Source: Conidiobolus incongruus B7586 (Eukaryota; Entomophthoromycota; Entomophthoromycetes; Entomophthorales; Conidiobolaceae). From it: a stretch of DNA of 29,602 nt. The notes beneath the pieces are model-generated. The model had not been told where the DNA came from. It did no database searches and saw only the letters and a list, made by a program, of their open reading frames with translations. The translations under genes were made by a program, and so were the position numbers. Positions within the stretch are counted from its first letter, which is position 1, and the number at the start of each line of letters is the position of its first letter. The DNA lies in assembly GCA_000697335.1 (NCBI GenBank), contig JNEM01015064.1, positions 1 to 29,602 of the forward strand, written 5' to 3'. This document shows, one piece after another, positions 1-13,420 of the stretch.

Positions 1-883
1 TTTTAAATTAAATTTTTAAAATTATAAAATAAATTTTAAAAAAAATATAATATCAATTTGTAATTAAAATATAAAAGATTCAGTCACTTAATATATGGAA
101 CTTTTATTCAGATAAAGCTATTTTAATATATAATTTTGATATATTATAATATATAGAATTTGTTGGAATAATTTAAAAACACAAATAATTAAGAGTATTA
201 TACTTATATTATCTTCTTGAAAACCATTAATATTTTATTTTTATTTCTGATCAATAGCCTTATTGAAATCAATGTTTTTCATTCAAGAAATCAATATATT
301 ATTTTTATATTATTTTTAATATATATTTCACTTATGATTTTCTTGAAAATTAAATTTACTTATTATTATTTAACAAATTCTAATATTCCTATACTATATT
401 TTTATCATATTTAATATAGTCTTTCTTTTCATTAATTGAATATTTTGGGCCAAATCTGAAAATAATGTATTTGACAATAATATACAAAATAGATTAAAAT
501 ATTACAAAAAATAAAATATAATTATATTATAATCAAAAGTACTTATTTCATAATTTGCTTATAATTTTTATAAAATTATTAAAATAAATATTAATTGCTT
601 ATTAATAAACATTATTTCATATATAGCATTCAAAACATTCATATTTAAAATTGAATACAATATCAAAATCATTTCATTTGAATAGCATTAAATATATAAA
701 TTAATTACCTTCATTTGTTATATAAGACAAAATTTATAATATTAAACTAACATTAATCAAATTTGTATAAATTCAAAGTCACTTGGCTAAAATAAATTCA
801 TTTATAGGACAAAGGAAAATTGATTAATTTTTAATTTATTAAAAGTGAACAAAAAATTCAAATTACTACTTTTTCTATTAACC
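1..883. other. AT-rich non-coding flank
   Basis: Extremely AT-rich sequence with many short A/T runs and no conserved reading frame. The one longer open frame (217-414) is low-complexity Ile/Leu/Phe/Tyr translation typical of AT-rich DNA and is not convincing. The last stretch should hold the promoter and 5' leader of the poly(A) polymerase gene at 884, but no clear TATA or other element stands out from the background. Confidence 0.6.
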
Positions 884-1358
884 ATGAGGTAACCCACATT
901 CCAATTTATTCATTGAACATTCAAAATATAGGATATTTTTTATACATTTTCTAATTATCAAAAATTAAACTATTTTTGTTTTTTCAATTCTTAGTGCAAA
1001 CGGAAGTAAAATACAAAACCCTGTCAAACAATATGGTCATACTCCACCTATTTCGTTAGCCCCTCCTACACCTGCTGAATTAGAACAAACTGAGATTTTA
1101 CTTCAAACTTTGAGAGATCTTGGGTTATTTGAAAGCGAGGAAGAATCGAGAAAAAGGTAAGATTAAGAATAACTATCATCTAGCTAATTTTACAAAGGAC
1201 CAAAACAAAATATAATACAATAATATACTCTTAAAATAATAGATTAGAAGATAGCTTGCCGCTATTAAGGATAAATGTCCCTAATTTATTGAAATCTTTG
1301 TTAATTAAACAAAGTTTGATTGAATTTTCTATATAATTTTGGTATTTTTATAAAATGT

Positions 1359-1361
<3 letters not shown>

Positions 1362-1389
<28 letters not shown>
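1362..1389. repeat. (TA)n microsatellite
   Basis: Perfect TA dinucleotide run of about 28 bp inside the long second intron of the poly(A) polymerase gene. Confidence 0.9.
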
Positions 1390-1392
<3 letters not shown>

Positions 1393-1597
1393 AAAATTAA
1401 ATATTTATTAATATAAATAAAATTAAATTTAATTAAATATATCTATAAAAACAATATCACTATTAATATATCAAATATTATAAACACTCATGTTTTAATT
1501 TGTTTATTAAATTTTTATTATCATTCTTATTTTTAATTTTTAATCAATATCTTTTCAATTTTTTTTTAAATTTTATAATTTAAATATTTTCAAAATT

Positions 1598-1601
<4 letters not shown>

Positions 1602-1639
<38 letters not shown>
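1602..1639. repeat. (TA)n microsatellite
   Basis: Perfect TA dinucleotide run of about 38 bp close to the 3' end of the same intron. Together with the run at 1362-1389 it helps explain why this intron is about ten times longer than its neighbours. Confidence 0.9.
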
Positions 1640-1643
<4 letters not shown>

Positions 1644-1791
1644 TACTTATACTATTTTTCAGAGAAATTGTTTAAGGAAAACTTGATCAACATGTAAAGA
1701 AATTCGTTTATGAAACTAGTTTAAAACATAATTTGCCAGTTAGCATTGCTAAAGAAACTGGTGGCAAAATTTTTACATATGGTTCTTATAG

Positions 1792-2304
<513 letters not shown>

Positions 2305-3224
2305 TAACTTTTTCCTAATGCCACTGCAAGTAGTTTAGTTCATAAATTTTTCAAAGTTATGTATAAATGGAATTGGCCTCAGCCTGTATTACTTAAACCT
2401 ATTGAAGATGGCAATCTGAATTTGAAAGTATGGAATCCTAAATTAAGTCCTTCAGATAGGGCTCATCGTATGCCTATTATTACACCTGCCCATCCTTCAA
2501 TGTGTGCCACGCACAATGTTTCAGAATCTACTTTAACTATTATGACTGAAGAATTGGGTAGAGGTCTCAATATTGTTCAAGAAATTATGGAAAGAAACGG
2601 AAAATGGGAAACTTTGTTCGAAAAAACCAACTTTTTTTCCAAATATAAATATTATCTTACTCTCAATATTTTTTCTACTTATGAGGAAGCTCACTTGAAA
2701 TGGGAAGGTATGGTTGAAAGTAGACTTCGTCATTTAGTTGGAAACTTGAAATTATCGATACAATTAAACTTGTCCATCCTTATATCAAAGGTTTTGATGA
2801 GGTCCATGAATGCGTTTCGGAAGAGCACTCTATTTGTATTCAAAAGGGACCCCCTTTTGATAAATCTAAATCCACCTCTCCCAATCCCGAAGACAACAGC
2901 CAACCAATCAAACTTTGGTCAACTGTGTTTTATATGGGCATTCTTTTGGAAGCTGAGAAGTTAAATAAAGCTCCTGGAAAATCGAAAGAAGGGCCCAAGA
3001 AATTAGATATTTCTATTCCAACTAATAATTTTATGTCAATTGTTCAAAGTATGGATGGATATGATGTGAAAAATATGAAAATATATGTTCGTATGCTCAA
3101 ATCTAGCCAACTTCCAGATAGCTTATTCTCAGAAGAAGAACTCAAGAATCGTAAGAGAAAATGCAAATCCAATGGAGGCAAATTTAAAAAATCTAAAATT
3201 GAACCTCAGACTCCTTACGATTGA

Positions 3225-5279
3225 TATTATTAGCTTAATTCTTTAAAATTTTTATTATAACGTTTAATAAAGCTTGAATTTAATATAATATTTTTTATAA
3301 TTAATATATACTAGTATATCCCAGATTAAATACAACAATCAAAGTATTTCCTTTAAAGTTTGAATTCATACTTTGAAATTGAATTTTACAAAGATATTGT
3401 ATTAAACAATATTTCTATTATAAAAATTATTCTTTGTTGATCAAAGGAATAATTTGTTCATGAACTATACCTGTGTCAATTTCCAAAGCTAAAATACATA
3501 ATAATTTAGAATTATATATATATTTATATATTACATATAAGAATAGTATAAACCAACTAAAAATATTAATTAATATGTATTTGCATATTATTTTCGTATT
3601 GGATAAATTCCATTTTCAAATTGTTCTATCAAATCTGTAATAGACTAGTTGATAATATGAATTTTGTCAGACTAAATATTATCATTTTTAACATTTAGTA
3701 AAAAAATATAATAATTTAAAATTTTAAAATAAATAATCTCATATTTTAATATTTTAAATATATTAAATTCTGAACTTATTATAATTGACCATTAAAAATA
3801 ATAATTTGATTTTTTAATCAATTTATTCTAATTCAATGTGTAAAAATTTTTGGTTGAATATTTATATTATTTTTATGTCAAATAATAGTCAGGGGCTTAT
3901 ACTAATATTTAACTTGATCTACCAATTAAACAGAAAGATATTTATTGATTGGGCCTTTGTCTAAGGTCAATCGTGATATTTTGAAAATATTAACGGCTGA
4001 ACAAAAGCTTTTAAATAATTTAAATTAAATCAAGATTCCAAAATTGATAAGTTATAAATGGATTAAATCTGATTATATTTTCTTTCATTTTATTTTGAAT
4101 TATTTTATGCTTGATAATTTAATATCTTATTAGTAGAAGGTAAATTCCAAATAATAATAGTGATCAATAAGTAAACTATACTCTAGAATTCAGTTGCTAG
4201 TAATTATTAAATCAATTTGAGTATAAGCTAATAAAAGGATGAATAAAATGATATCAATTAGGTTTAATTTATACATTATCAATCTGTTATTAAATATTTC
4301 ATAATCATCCTCAAAATGCTCTATCTCCAAACCTATGATACTCTATTTACTATTCCATCAGCATTATATCTATCTGATTTCATTCATTAACAAATAACAA
4401 AGTATAGCATTTTCCGGGTAGGGAGTTTTATTTTATGGTTTGTATATTAACTGTTCTATGGAATCTTTATGAACCCTAGCGATCAGTAATCATCAAAGTT
4501 CTGTATATTTTGATAGAAATTATTTCAAGGTTATCAGAAAACAATCAAAAATTAAAAAGACTTATTAGTGAATCCTAACACATCATTAATATGAATCAAA
4601 ATCATTTAACTGCCAGCTTGAGCACTCAAGATATCGTGGTTTGGTGAAAATTTCAATTTATAGCATTTTGAAAAATTAATGAATATTTCATTAATTATAA
4701 TGGATGAGAAAAACAATTTAATTATATAATATATACTATCAATGAAATATTATTTAATTTGAATATTTTGTACAACGTCATTCAAACAAAAGAAAGATTT
4801 GAGTAAAATCAAATAATAATCTCAGCAAGCAGTAACTAATGATCTAAGAATTGTGATTTAATTACTAATTAGACTAAATATAATAAAATTTTAAAACAAA
4901 AAAATTATTATTCTTTAATAAAATTAAAAAAATATTGGACTCAGTTAATAAATATATAGATAATAACTAAAGTAAATTTAATACAATTATATATATTCTT
5001 CATCTCTTTATTAATGTTAATTTTAAGAATAGTTTATAGATTGTAAATTGTATACAATATAAATCTATCTATTTATCCAGTATGTCACAGTTTCTACTTT
5101 TCTTTTATATCTCATAATTTTATCTTGTTAATTCCATTCAAAGTTACTAAATTTCCTTCCCTTTCTTGCATTATCTCCTTATATAGATTTCCTACTTTCT
5201 GAATTTGGCACTCTTCTCTAAATCTAACTATCTATCCATCTATCAGAACCCTAATTGAACTTATACTAATTTATTAGCT
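3225..5279. other. intergenic region with possible gene remnants
   Basis: AT-rich region between the poly(A) polymerase and KH genes. Two stretches look faintly coding: minus-strand segments at 3427-3488 and 3591-3671, and a plus-strand segment at 3933-4025; none could be tied to a family. The last 200 bases before the KH gene are pyrimidine-rich (TTCC, CTTTC and CTATCTATC runs), which is common in fungal promoters and leaders. No other gene or RNA is visible. Confidence 0.5.
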
Positions 5280-6503
5280 ATGTCCGATGACGATACTTTT
5301 GAACGTAAAAGGTTTCACGAAACTGATGAATTAAATTATATTCCTGAAGATGAGACAACTAGAAATAAACGTCCAACTCTTGCAGTAGAAGAACTCAACG
5401 GAAATACTCAAAGCAGTCAAAATACTCAGAGATTTTGTTTACGTTCCCTGGTATATACGAAAGAAGCTGGTATTATTATTGGCAAAGGCGGTAAATCTAT
5501 AAGTGAAATCAGAGATTATTCTTCATCTAAAGTCACTGTATCTGAAGCTGTTCCAACTGCTATTGAAAGAGTTTTAACTGTTGTTGGGACTTCGGATAAT
5601 GTGATAAAAGCATACTATATGATCTCTAGACAATTAGCTGAAGAACATGATCATAACCAAGGACAAAATTCTAATGGGAATCATTCCAACAAAAAGAATA
5701 CTGATGGTACTGCTACTTTACGTTTTCTGATACCAAATAGCAAAATGGGTATTCTTATAGGTAAAGGAGGCTCTAAAATAAAAGAAATCCAAGAATTATC
5801 CAATGTGAAGCTTAACGCTTCAGATAAAATGCTACCTCAGTCAACAGAAAGAATTTTAACTCTAAACGGCACTCCCAGCCAAATCCAGAATGCACTGGCG
5901 TCTATAGTAACTACATTGAGAGACCTACCTGAAAGAATTGTTGGCTTAATCCATTATAAACCACTACCTGCCGCTCAACTCTCACCCTTCCAACTTCAAG
6001 ATGCTTATATGTATAACGGAACTGGATTTCCTCTCAATCCCCCCTTTCATCTAGCGCCACAGCCCTTTCACAATAGGAATCCACGACGTTCCTATAACAA
6101 TATGGGACAACCAGCGCCATTCCCAATGTATCCTAACTTTATGATGATGCCAGGACATCCACCAGTCCCGTCCCATCCACACTCTTTTAGGTATCCTCCT
6201 AATCCCATACCAGTTATGCCACCAGCAGTTCCCCATCCTCCACCAATGAATGGATTTTCCAATGAAAACCAAGTCCAACATGTATATATACCATCTGACA
6301 TGGTTGGCTGTGTGATTGGTAAGGGTGGGAGTGTGATCAATGAAATCCGAAATCAATCAGGAGCATACATCAAAATCGAAGAGGGCGAATCTTCAGCTAA
6401 AGAGAGATTAGTCACAATCAACGGCACCCCCAGAGCAAACAACTTAGCCATCCAACTACTCCATGCGAAGTTAGAAAAGGAAAAGAACAAGGGACGTCGG
6501 TAA
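5280..6503 (+). CDS. three-KH-domain RNA-binding protein
   Basis: An intronless 407-residue protein of the poly(C)-binding / fungal Rnc1-PBP2 type, expected to bind single-stranded, pyrimidine-rich RNA and to control mRNA stability or localisation. KH1 spans about residues 51-122, KH2 146-215 and KH3 333-401. Each has the intact GKGG loop (68-71, 161-164, 347-350) that grips the RNA backbone. KH1 and KH2 are close together; a Pro/Met/His-rich, probably disordered linker (about 225-330) separates KH3, the usual layout of this family. The N-terminus (1-50) is acidic and polar, and the tail KEKNKGRR is basic. The start is the first ATG of the frame after a pyrimidine-rich leader; the stop is TAA. 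In fission yeast, Rnc1 controls the mRNA of a MAP kinase phosphatase; whether this protein does the same is unknown. Confidence 0.9.
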   Translation: MSDDDTFERKRFHETDELNYIPEDETTRNKRPTLAVEELNGNTQSSQNTQRFCLRSLVYTKEAGIIIGKGGKSISEIRDYSSSKVTVSEAVPTAIERVLTVVGTSDNVIKAYYMISRQLAEEHDHNQGQNSNGNHSNKKNTDGTATLRFLIPNSKMGILIGKGGSKIKEIQELSNVKLNASDKMLPQSTERILTLNGTPSQIQNALASIVTTLRDLPERIVGLIHYKPLPAAQLSPFQLQDAYMYNGTGFPLNPPFHLAPQPFHNRNPRRSYNNMGQPAPFPMYPNFMMMPGHPPVPSHPHSFRYPPNPIPVMPPAVPHPPPMNGFSNENQVQHVYIPSDMVGCVIGKGGSVINEIRNQSGAYIKIEEGESSAKERLVTINGTPRANNLAIQLLHAKLEKEKNKGRR

Positions 6504-6957
6504 ATTGCAACGAGATCAGTTTCCAATACTACCATAACTTTAATTGATTTACAAGGAGTTGATTTTCCTAAATGATCAAAAGATTTAGCTCTAACGCATT
6601 TGATTACTAACTTATCATTTAATCAAATTTTTAATCATCATACGATGTAATACCTTACAACATAATGCAATTTATTATTAAAATAACCTTTTAGCTATTA
6701 TTCTTTTTTTTCAACTGATGAACTGAATTTTTTATTACATTAAAGATAAATATTTTTTAGCATATTATATTCATCAAAATAACTTATTGACCATTGTAAA
6801 CCATATTAAAAAATATTTGTAAATATAATGCACTATAAACATTTTCAAATTTTTTATTATCCAAATATTTTTAATTTAATTTTAAATTAAAAAAGGAATT
6901 TAATAATTGATTATAAATATTTTAATTGAGCTGGATTTATATAATAAATAGTAATTA
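6504..6957. other. 3' flank of KH gene, AT-rich
   Basis: AT-rich sequence holding the 3' UTR and terminator region of the KH gene. No open frame, RNA gene or strong repeat is visible. Confidence 0.5.
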
Positions 6958-7391
6958 TGATGGGAAATAATTGTGTCCATCACTCAAGAAACTCCAGTTA
7001 TCACACTGATACAAGTTACATTGGAAGTGCCTCATTTCATGAACTGGTTAAACTTATCATTTTCTGCCTGTAAGGCCTACATATTCACAAACATTCACAA
7101 TTGAAACTAATATAAGATTACCACAAGCAAACTAATAAACATATTTTTCTATCTTTATTTTCAAAAGTATCCAGTCTCTAAGTTTTTCTCACAACACTCA
7201 CAAAGGTATTGAGTTGTGATGAGTATGAGATATTTACTTTATTTGAAGAACCTATTTTGCAGTAAGCTATTTTCACCTAATTTGGTGAACCCCCTTAATT
7301 TCCCTTAACTTTGTGGTAATCTATCATTTACCACTGGTGATTCCCTATTCAAGCTCTAAAAGACTATTTCCTCCCATATTTATAGTCATCA
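6958..7391. mobile_element. possible solo LTR
   Basis: A 434-bp block noticeably richer in G and C than both flanks. It begins TGATGGG and ends GTCATCA, so it has TG...CA ends with a 5-bp inverted repeat (TGATG/CATCA). It is flanked by a 4-bp direct repeat ATTA (6954-6957 and 7392-7395). Read on the minus strand it has a TATAAATA box close to one end. These traits fit a solitary LTR left after loss of an internal region, but the target repeat is short and no second copy is present in the window. The family cannot be named. It could also be an unrelated non-coding segment. Confidence 0.3.
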
Positions 7392-8150
7392 ATTATTATA
7401 CAATAATAATGAAATCTAAATAAAAGAATGAATTTATAAATGTTGTTAATAAATACATTGTAATACTTCTTGTCAAGTTATAACAGATGACCTCAATATT
7501 AAGAAACTCACTTGCTACCATTTGTTCCACAGAAGCATATATTTAAATTTTTTAAAATAAAGGAAACAAAATCATTTTTTAATAAACCTAGATTAGATAA
7601 TGATTATCATTTATTTATTATTTTATTCTAATATTATTCAAGTTTCAAGTTAATATTTTTTTCTTTAACAATGTTCTTTTAATTTTTTTTAAATTTCATC
7701 ATTAATTTTTGATTATTATCTTTAATAATATATTTAATTCTTTTCCTTTGAATTTAATATATAATAATTCTCTTAATTCAATTTATAAAATAATCAAACT
7801 CATATTTTTTTTTGATAAATTAAATATCAACAAATAAATATTCTAAATATTGATTAATAATCTTATATATTGAATAATCTGAATCTAATTCACTAAGATT
7901 TTTATTAAATAATAAACTAATTCAGGATTAATTCATATTGGCTATTTATTATAAAATTAATAAAATTAAAGTTTGAAATATATATTAATTAATAACTTAT
8001 ATATATATATATATATATATAATTATCTTTTTTATATCTTAATTTAATTACTTATCTATAATATATATTTTTATTTATTTTTTAAATTTATTATTATTTT
8101 TGACTTGTAATTTATATATTACATTGTAATTTAAATAATGAGAATTTTTT
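7392..8150. other. AT-rich non-coding DNA
   Basis: Very AT-rich sequence up to the left end of the outer mariner element. It includes a (TA)n run at about 7998-8021. No gene, RNA or further transposon end was recognised. Confidence 0.5.
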
Positions 8151-8780
8151 GCAATTGAAAAAAATAAGCATTTTAATATATAATAAGTAAAAATAAATAT
8201 ATAATATAAAATTAATAATTTTTTTTATTTCTAATAACTCTTTGCTATATTTTTAACAAAAATCTAATACCTAAAAAATAATTCTTTTTATTAAAGATTA
8301 AAATTTAATATTTTATAAATCAATTAAATTTTCTTGTAAAAATTTTCTTTTTTATAAGCTAATTTTTTAATTACCTAAAATAGTTATAATTATATAAGTT
8401 ATAATCTAAAGAAAATATTAAATGTGGTAGTTTTTTTTAGTTATTTTTAATTAAAAAATTTTTATAGCTTTAAATTTATGTATTTTATAATTATTATATA
8501 AAATAATAAGTTTTCTTAAATTATATTAAGGATACTAATTTAAAATAGTTTTATTTAAAAAAATATAAAGTTTATTATTAATTAATTTTCTTTTAAAAAT
8601 TAAATAAAAATAACATATAATATTATAATTTATTATAATAATTAACATTTACTTATTAATAAAATATTTATTTAAAGGAATTTGTAGAGAAAGTTAATTT
8701 AACTTAATTTAACACTTTAATTTATATTTTAAAAAAAGATTATATAAAAAAAAACTAAAGATTTATTAATTATTAGTATA
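8151..8780 (-). mobile_element. outer mariner copy, left part (interrupted)
   Basis: This segment aligns with about 8870-9430 of the neighbouring inner mariner, which encodes the C-terminal half of its transposase on the minus strand. It differs mainly by C-to-T and G-to-A changes and is almost pure A/T. Its left end (near 8151, AAAAAATAAGCA) resembles the family's terminal inverted repeat. It stops at 8780, where the inner element begins; the remaining half is at 10087-10694. The uninterrupted length would be about 1.24 kb. The left end is uncertain by some 10-20 bp because no clean TA target duplication is visible. Confidence 0.75.
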
Positions 8781-10086
8781 GAAATTAAGTAATGGCACAA
8801 TTTTAAAATTAAAATTAAACAAATAAATTAATAAATAATATATAAAAATTAATGAATAATATAAAATTAATAACCTCATTTATTATTAATAACTCTTTTC
8901 TATACCTTTAGTAAGCTTCTAATACCTAAAAAATAGTTCTTTTTATTAAAGACTGAAATTTAATGTTTCACAAACCAATTTAATTTGTTTGCAGGAATTT
9001 TTTTTCCTGTAAGCTGTTTTTTTAATTGTCTAAAACAATTATAATCACATAGATTATAATCAAGTGAATATACTGGATGTAGTAACTCCCTCTAATTTTT
9101 TTTATATAAAAAATCTTTTATAGCTTTAGCTTTATATATTTTGTAATTATTATACAAAATAATAGGTGTCTTTAATTTATATTGAGAACATTATTTAGAA
9201 ATTGTTTTATTTAAAAAAGTAATATATAACTTACTATTTATTAATTTTCCTTAAGCTATTAAATAAGAAAACTATATACCATTATAATCTATTATAACAA
9301 TTAACATTTGCTTATATTTAAAGTGTTTATTCATTGGAATTTGTAGAGGGGATTGATTTAACTTAACCTAACATCTTGTTTTATTTTTAGGTAAAGGATT
9401 ATATAAAAGAATTTAAGATTCATTAATTGTAAGTATTTGCTGTAAAAACCTTTATTTTTAGTTATACCTTAATAAGTTTAGTTTAGCTATAGCTACTCTA
9501 ATTTTCTTTTAAGTTTCTGTTAAATTATAAGGTATCCATTTTATATTTTTATTAATTAATTCAAGTTTAAACTTAAGTAAATATAACATGCTTGTATAAT
9601 TAATATTAAATTACTTTAATAATTCTCTAGTAGAAATAAAAAGGTATTTCTTAATATATTTTTTTACTTTATTGGTAAGTAAAAAAGTAACAGTAGAAAT
9701 TAGTCTTCTAGATTTTGGTAAATTTTGAATAATGTCCCTTCTAGCTTTAAAATCACAAATCTAGTGATATATGGTAGTTTTAGATAAAGCACCATCTCTA
9801 TAAGCTGTTTACAAGTTTTAAATGATTTTAGAGGGTTTATGGTTAAGTTTTAAAGATACAAAAATAAAAGCCTTTTGATAATCACAATCTAGTTTAAGCA
9901 TAATTAAATTTAAGTGTAAATTTTAAAATCAAAATATTTTAATAAAAAAAATAATTAAAATTGAATATATATATAATTTAAAAATATTTATTTTCTTATA
10001 TATTATATATATATATATATAATCTTTTAAAATATATAATATGTTTGAAAGATCAAAAATTAAAAAATTTGCCATTTCTTAATTTC
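8781..10086 (-). mobile_element. inner mariner DNA transposon, full length
   Basis: A 1306-bp Tc1/mariner element. It starts GAAATTAAGTAATGGCA, and its other end read in reverse is GAAATTAAGAAATGGCA; these terminal inverted repeats match at 21 of the first 24 positions. A TA dinucleotide flanks each end (8779-8780 and 10087-10088), the expected mariner target duplication. The minus strand carries a recognisable but inactivated mariner transposase (8876-9901). Sequence left of 8780 and right of 10087 is a second, older copy of the same family, so this element inserted into a relative. A TA microsatellite lies near 10001-10020. It is less AT-rich than the outer copy, in keeping with a younger age. 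Confidence 0.9.
8876..9901 (-). pseudogene. mariner transposase, inactivated by stops
   Basis: Read from 9901 leftward the frame keeps 342 codons including the final TGA, the usual length for mariner transposases, with no frameshift seen. An N-terminal helix-turn-helix region reads DGALSKTTIYH and later NLPKSRR. The catalytic part has WIPYNLTE, the strand ILTINES where the family has TGDE, VIIDYNG with the second Asp kept, YNNYKIYKAKAIKDFLY where the family has DNARPH, and HPVYSLDYNLCDYNCF near the C-terminus. The first and third catalytic Asp are Asn, each explained by GAT-to-AAT. About fifteen in-frame stops occur, many where Trp or Gln is expected. It cannot encode an active enzyme. Confidence 0.88.
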
Positions 10087-10694
10087 TATGCTAATATAAT
10101 AATTTACTATAAAAACCTTAGTTTTTAATTATACTTTAATAAGTTTTATTTAATAATAGCTATTCTAACTTTTTTAAGCTTTAGTTAAATTATAAAGTAT
10201 TTATTTTATACTTTTATTAATTAATCTTAATAAAACTTTAATATAAATCAAATACTTATATAACTAATATTAAAGTATTTAAATAATCTTTTATTAAAAT
10301 AAAAAGGTATTTTTAATATATTTTTTTACTTTATTAATAATTAAAAAAATAATAATTAAAGTTAATTTTTTAAATTTTAACAGGTTTTAAATAGTTTTTC
10401 TTTTAACTATAAAGTAATATACTTAATAATAGATAGTTAATTTAAATAAAGTTTTATTATTAAAAGCTACTTATAAATTTTAAATAATGTTAAAAAGTTT
10501 ATAGTTAAGTTTTACTAATACTAAAATAAAAAACTTTTGATAATTATTATTTGATTTAAAAATAATTAAATTAAATAACCAATTTTAAAAAATTAATTTT
10601 TTAATCAAAAAAATTATTATATATATTTATTTATTTAAAACTAATAATATGTTTGAAAAATCAGAAATTAAAAAATTCCTTATTTCTTTGATTC
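10087..10694 (-). mobile_element. outer mariner copy, right part
   Basis: This is the second half of the element interrupted by the insertion at 8781-10086. It aligns with about 9440-10086 of the inner copy and with the reverse complement of about 28800-29400, and corresponds to the N-terminal half of the transposase on the minus strand. Its right end read in reverse is GAATCAAAGAAATAAGG, a diverged form of the family's inverted repeat, followed by TA (10695-10696). It is strongly AT-enriched and holds no usable frame. Confidence 0.78.
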
Positions 10695-11642
10695 TATGGT
10701 AATAACTGAAAGTTATATTATTTAGTTCATCAATTTTCAGTTTTTAAACTAAAATGATATTTGAATGATTTATCAATTAAATAGCTTTTATGAGTTTGGA
10801 TTAGATTAGTTTTATTATTTTTAGATGGATTAATTAAGATTCTAGTGATTTTAATTAAATTCATTGTAATTTTACCAGAAATTACAAAAAATTAATTTAT
10901 CAGTTTGATTGGAATTATATATAGACAAATATATCAAGATAATTGCTATGGGATTAGTCAAATTCATATATTTCAATTATTTTAACAAAATTGGCAATAA
11001 CTTTATTTATTTTTCCTTCTGATGATATGTGAAATGTATGTTATTTATACTATACTAAAATAATAACCATAAGCTATAAAATTAAATTGAATTTATAGCC
11101 CTGTTCTTGAAATTAATATTGATTTGAATTAATTATAACTTTGAAGATATTTATATTATATTATATTAATCAACAAAAATATCGAAAGTTTTCGAAAATT
11201 TGGCTACCTTTGATTATTTGTGTTTTTCATTCACCTATATTTTTTAATAATATGGTATTATTGGATTTGAGATTACGAGATCACTGATATAATTAGCTAA
11301 TTCAAGGAATTTAGTTTTTCAACATATCATAATTTTTGATGATATACCTATATTTAAATAATTAAAGTGGAGTTAGTAAATTAATATAAGCCAAAAAAGA
11401 CTTTCATAACAGTCATAAATTAATTTTAGTTAATTACTCATTTTGTAATTTTTAGTATTATATTCAAATTTTATAGAACACTGAATTTCAAATTAATTAC
11501 AGCACATAAATAAATAAACTATATTATGATAATATTTATGATAGAAAATAGTTGAATATATAATATATAACTAAATAAAACTGTAAAATGGATATAAGAA
11601 TTTATTATAAACAAAAAATTAATTGATATATATACCAAATTT
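10695..11642. other. intergenic, 3' flank of MAP kinase gene A
   Basis: AT-rich DNA without a convincing frame or RNA. It lies between the mariner cluster and the stop codon of the first MAP kinase gene and should include its 3' UTR. Confidence 0.5.

Positions 11643-13420
<1,778 letters not shown>

Noticed and set aside
217-414. Short hydrophobic open frame
   Set aside because: Low-complexity AT-driven translation with no start context, family similarity or neighbour support.
6051-6356. Open frames antisense to the KH gene
   Set aside because: They mirror the proline/methionine-rich linker of the real gene and have Trp/His-rich, unnatural composition.
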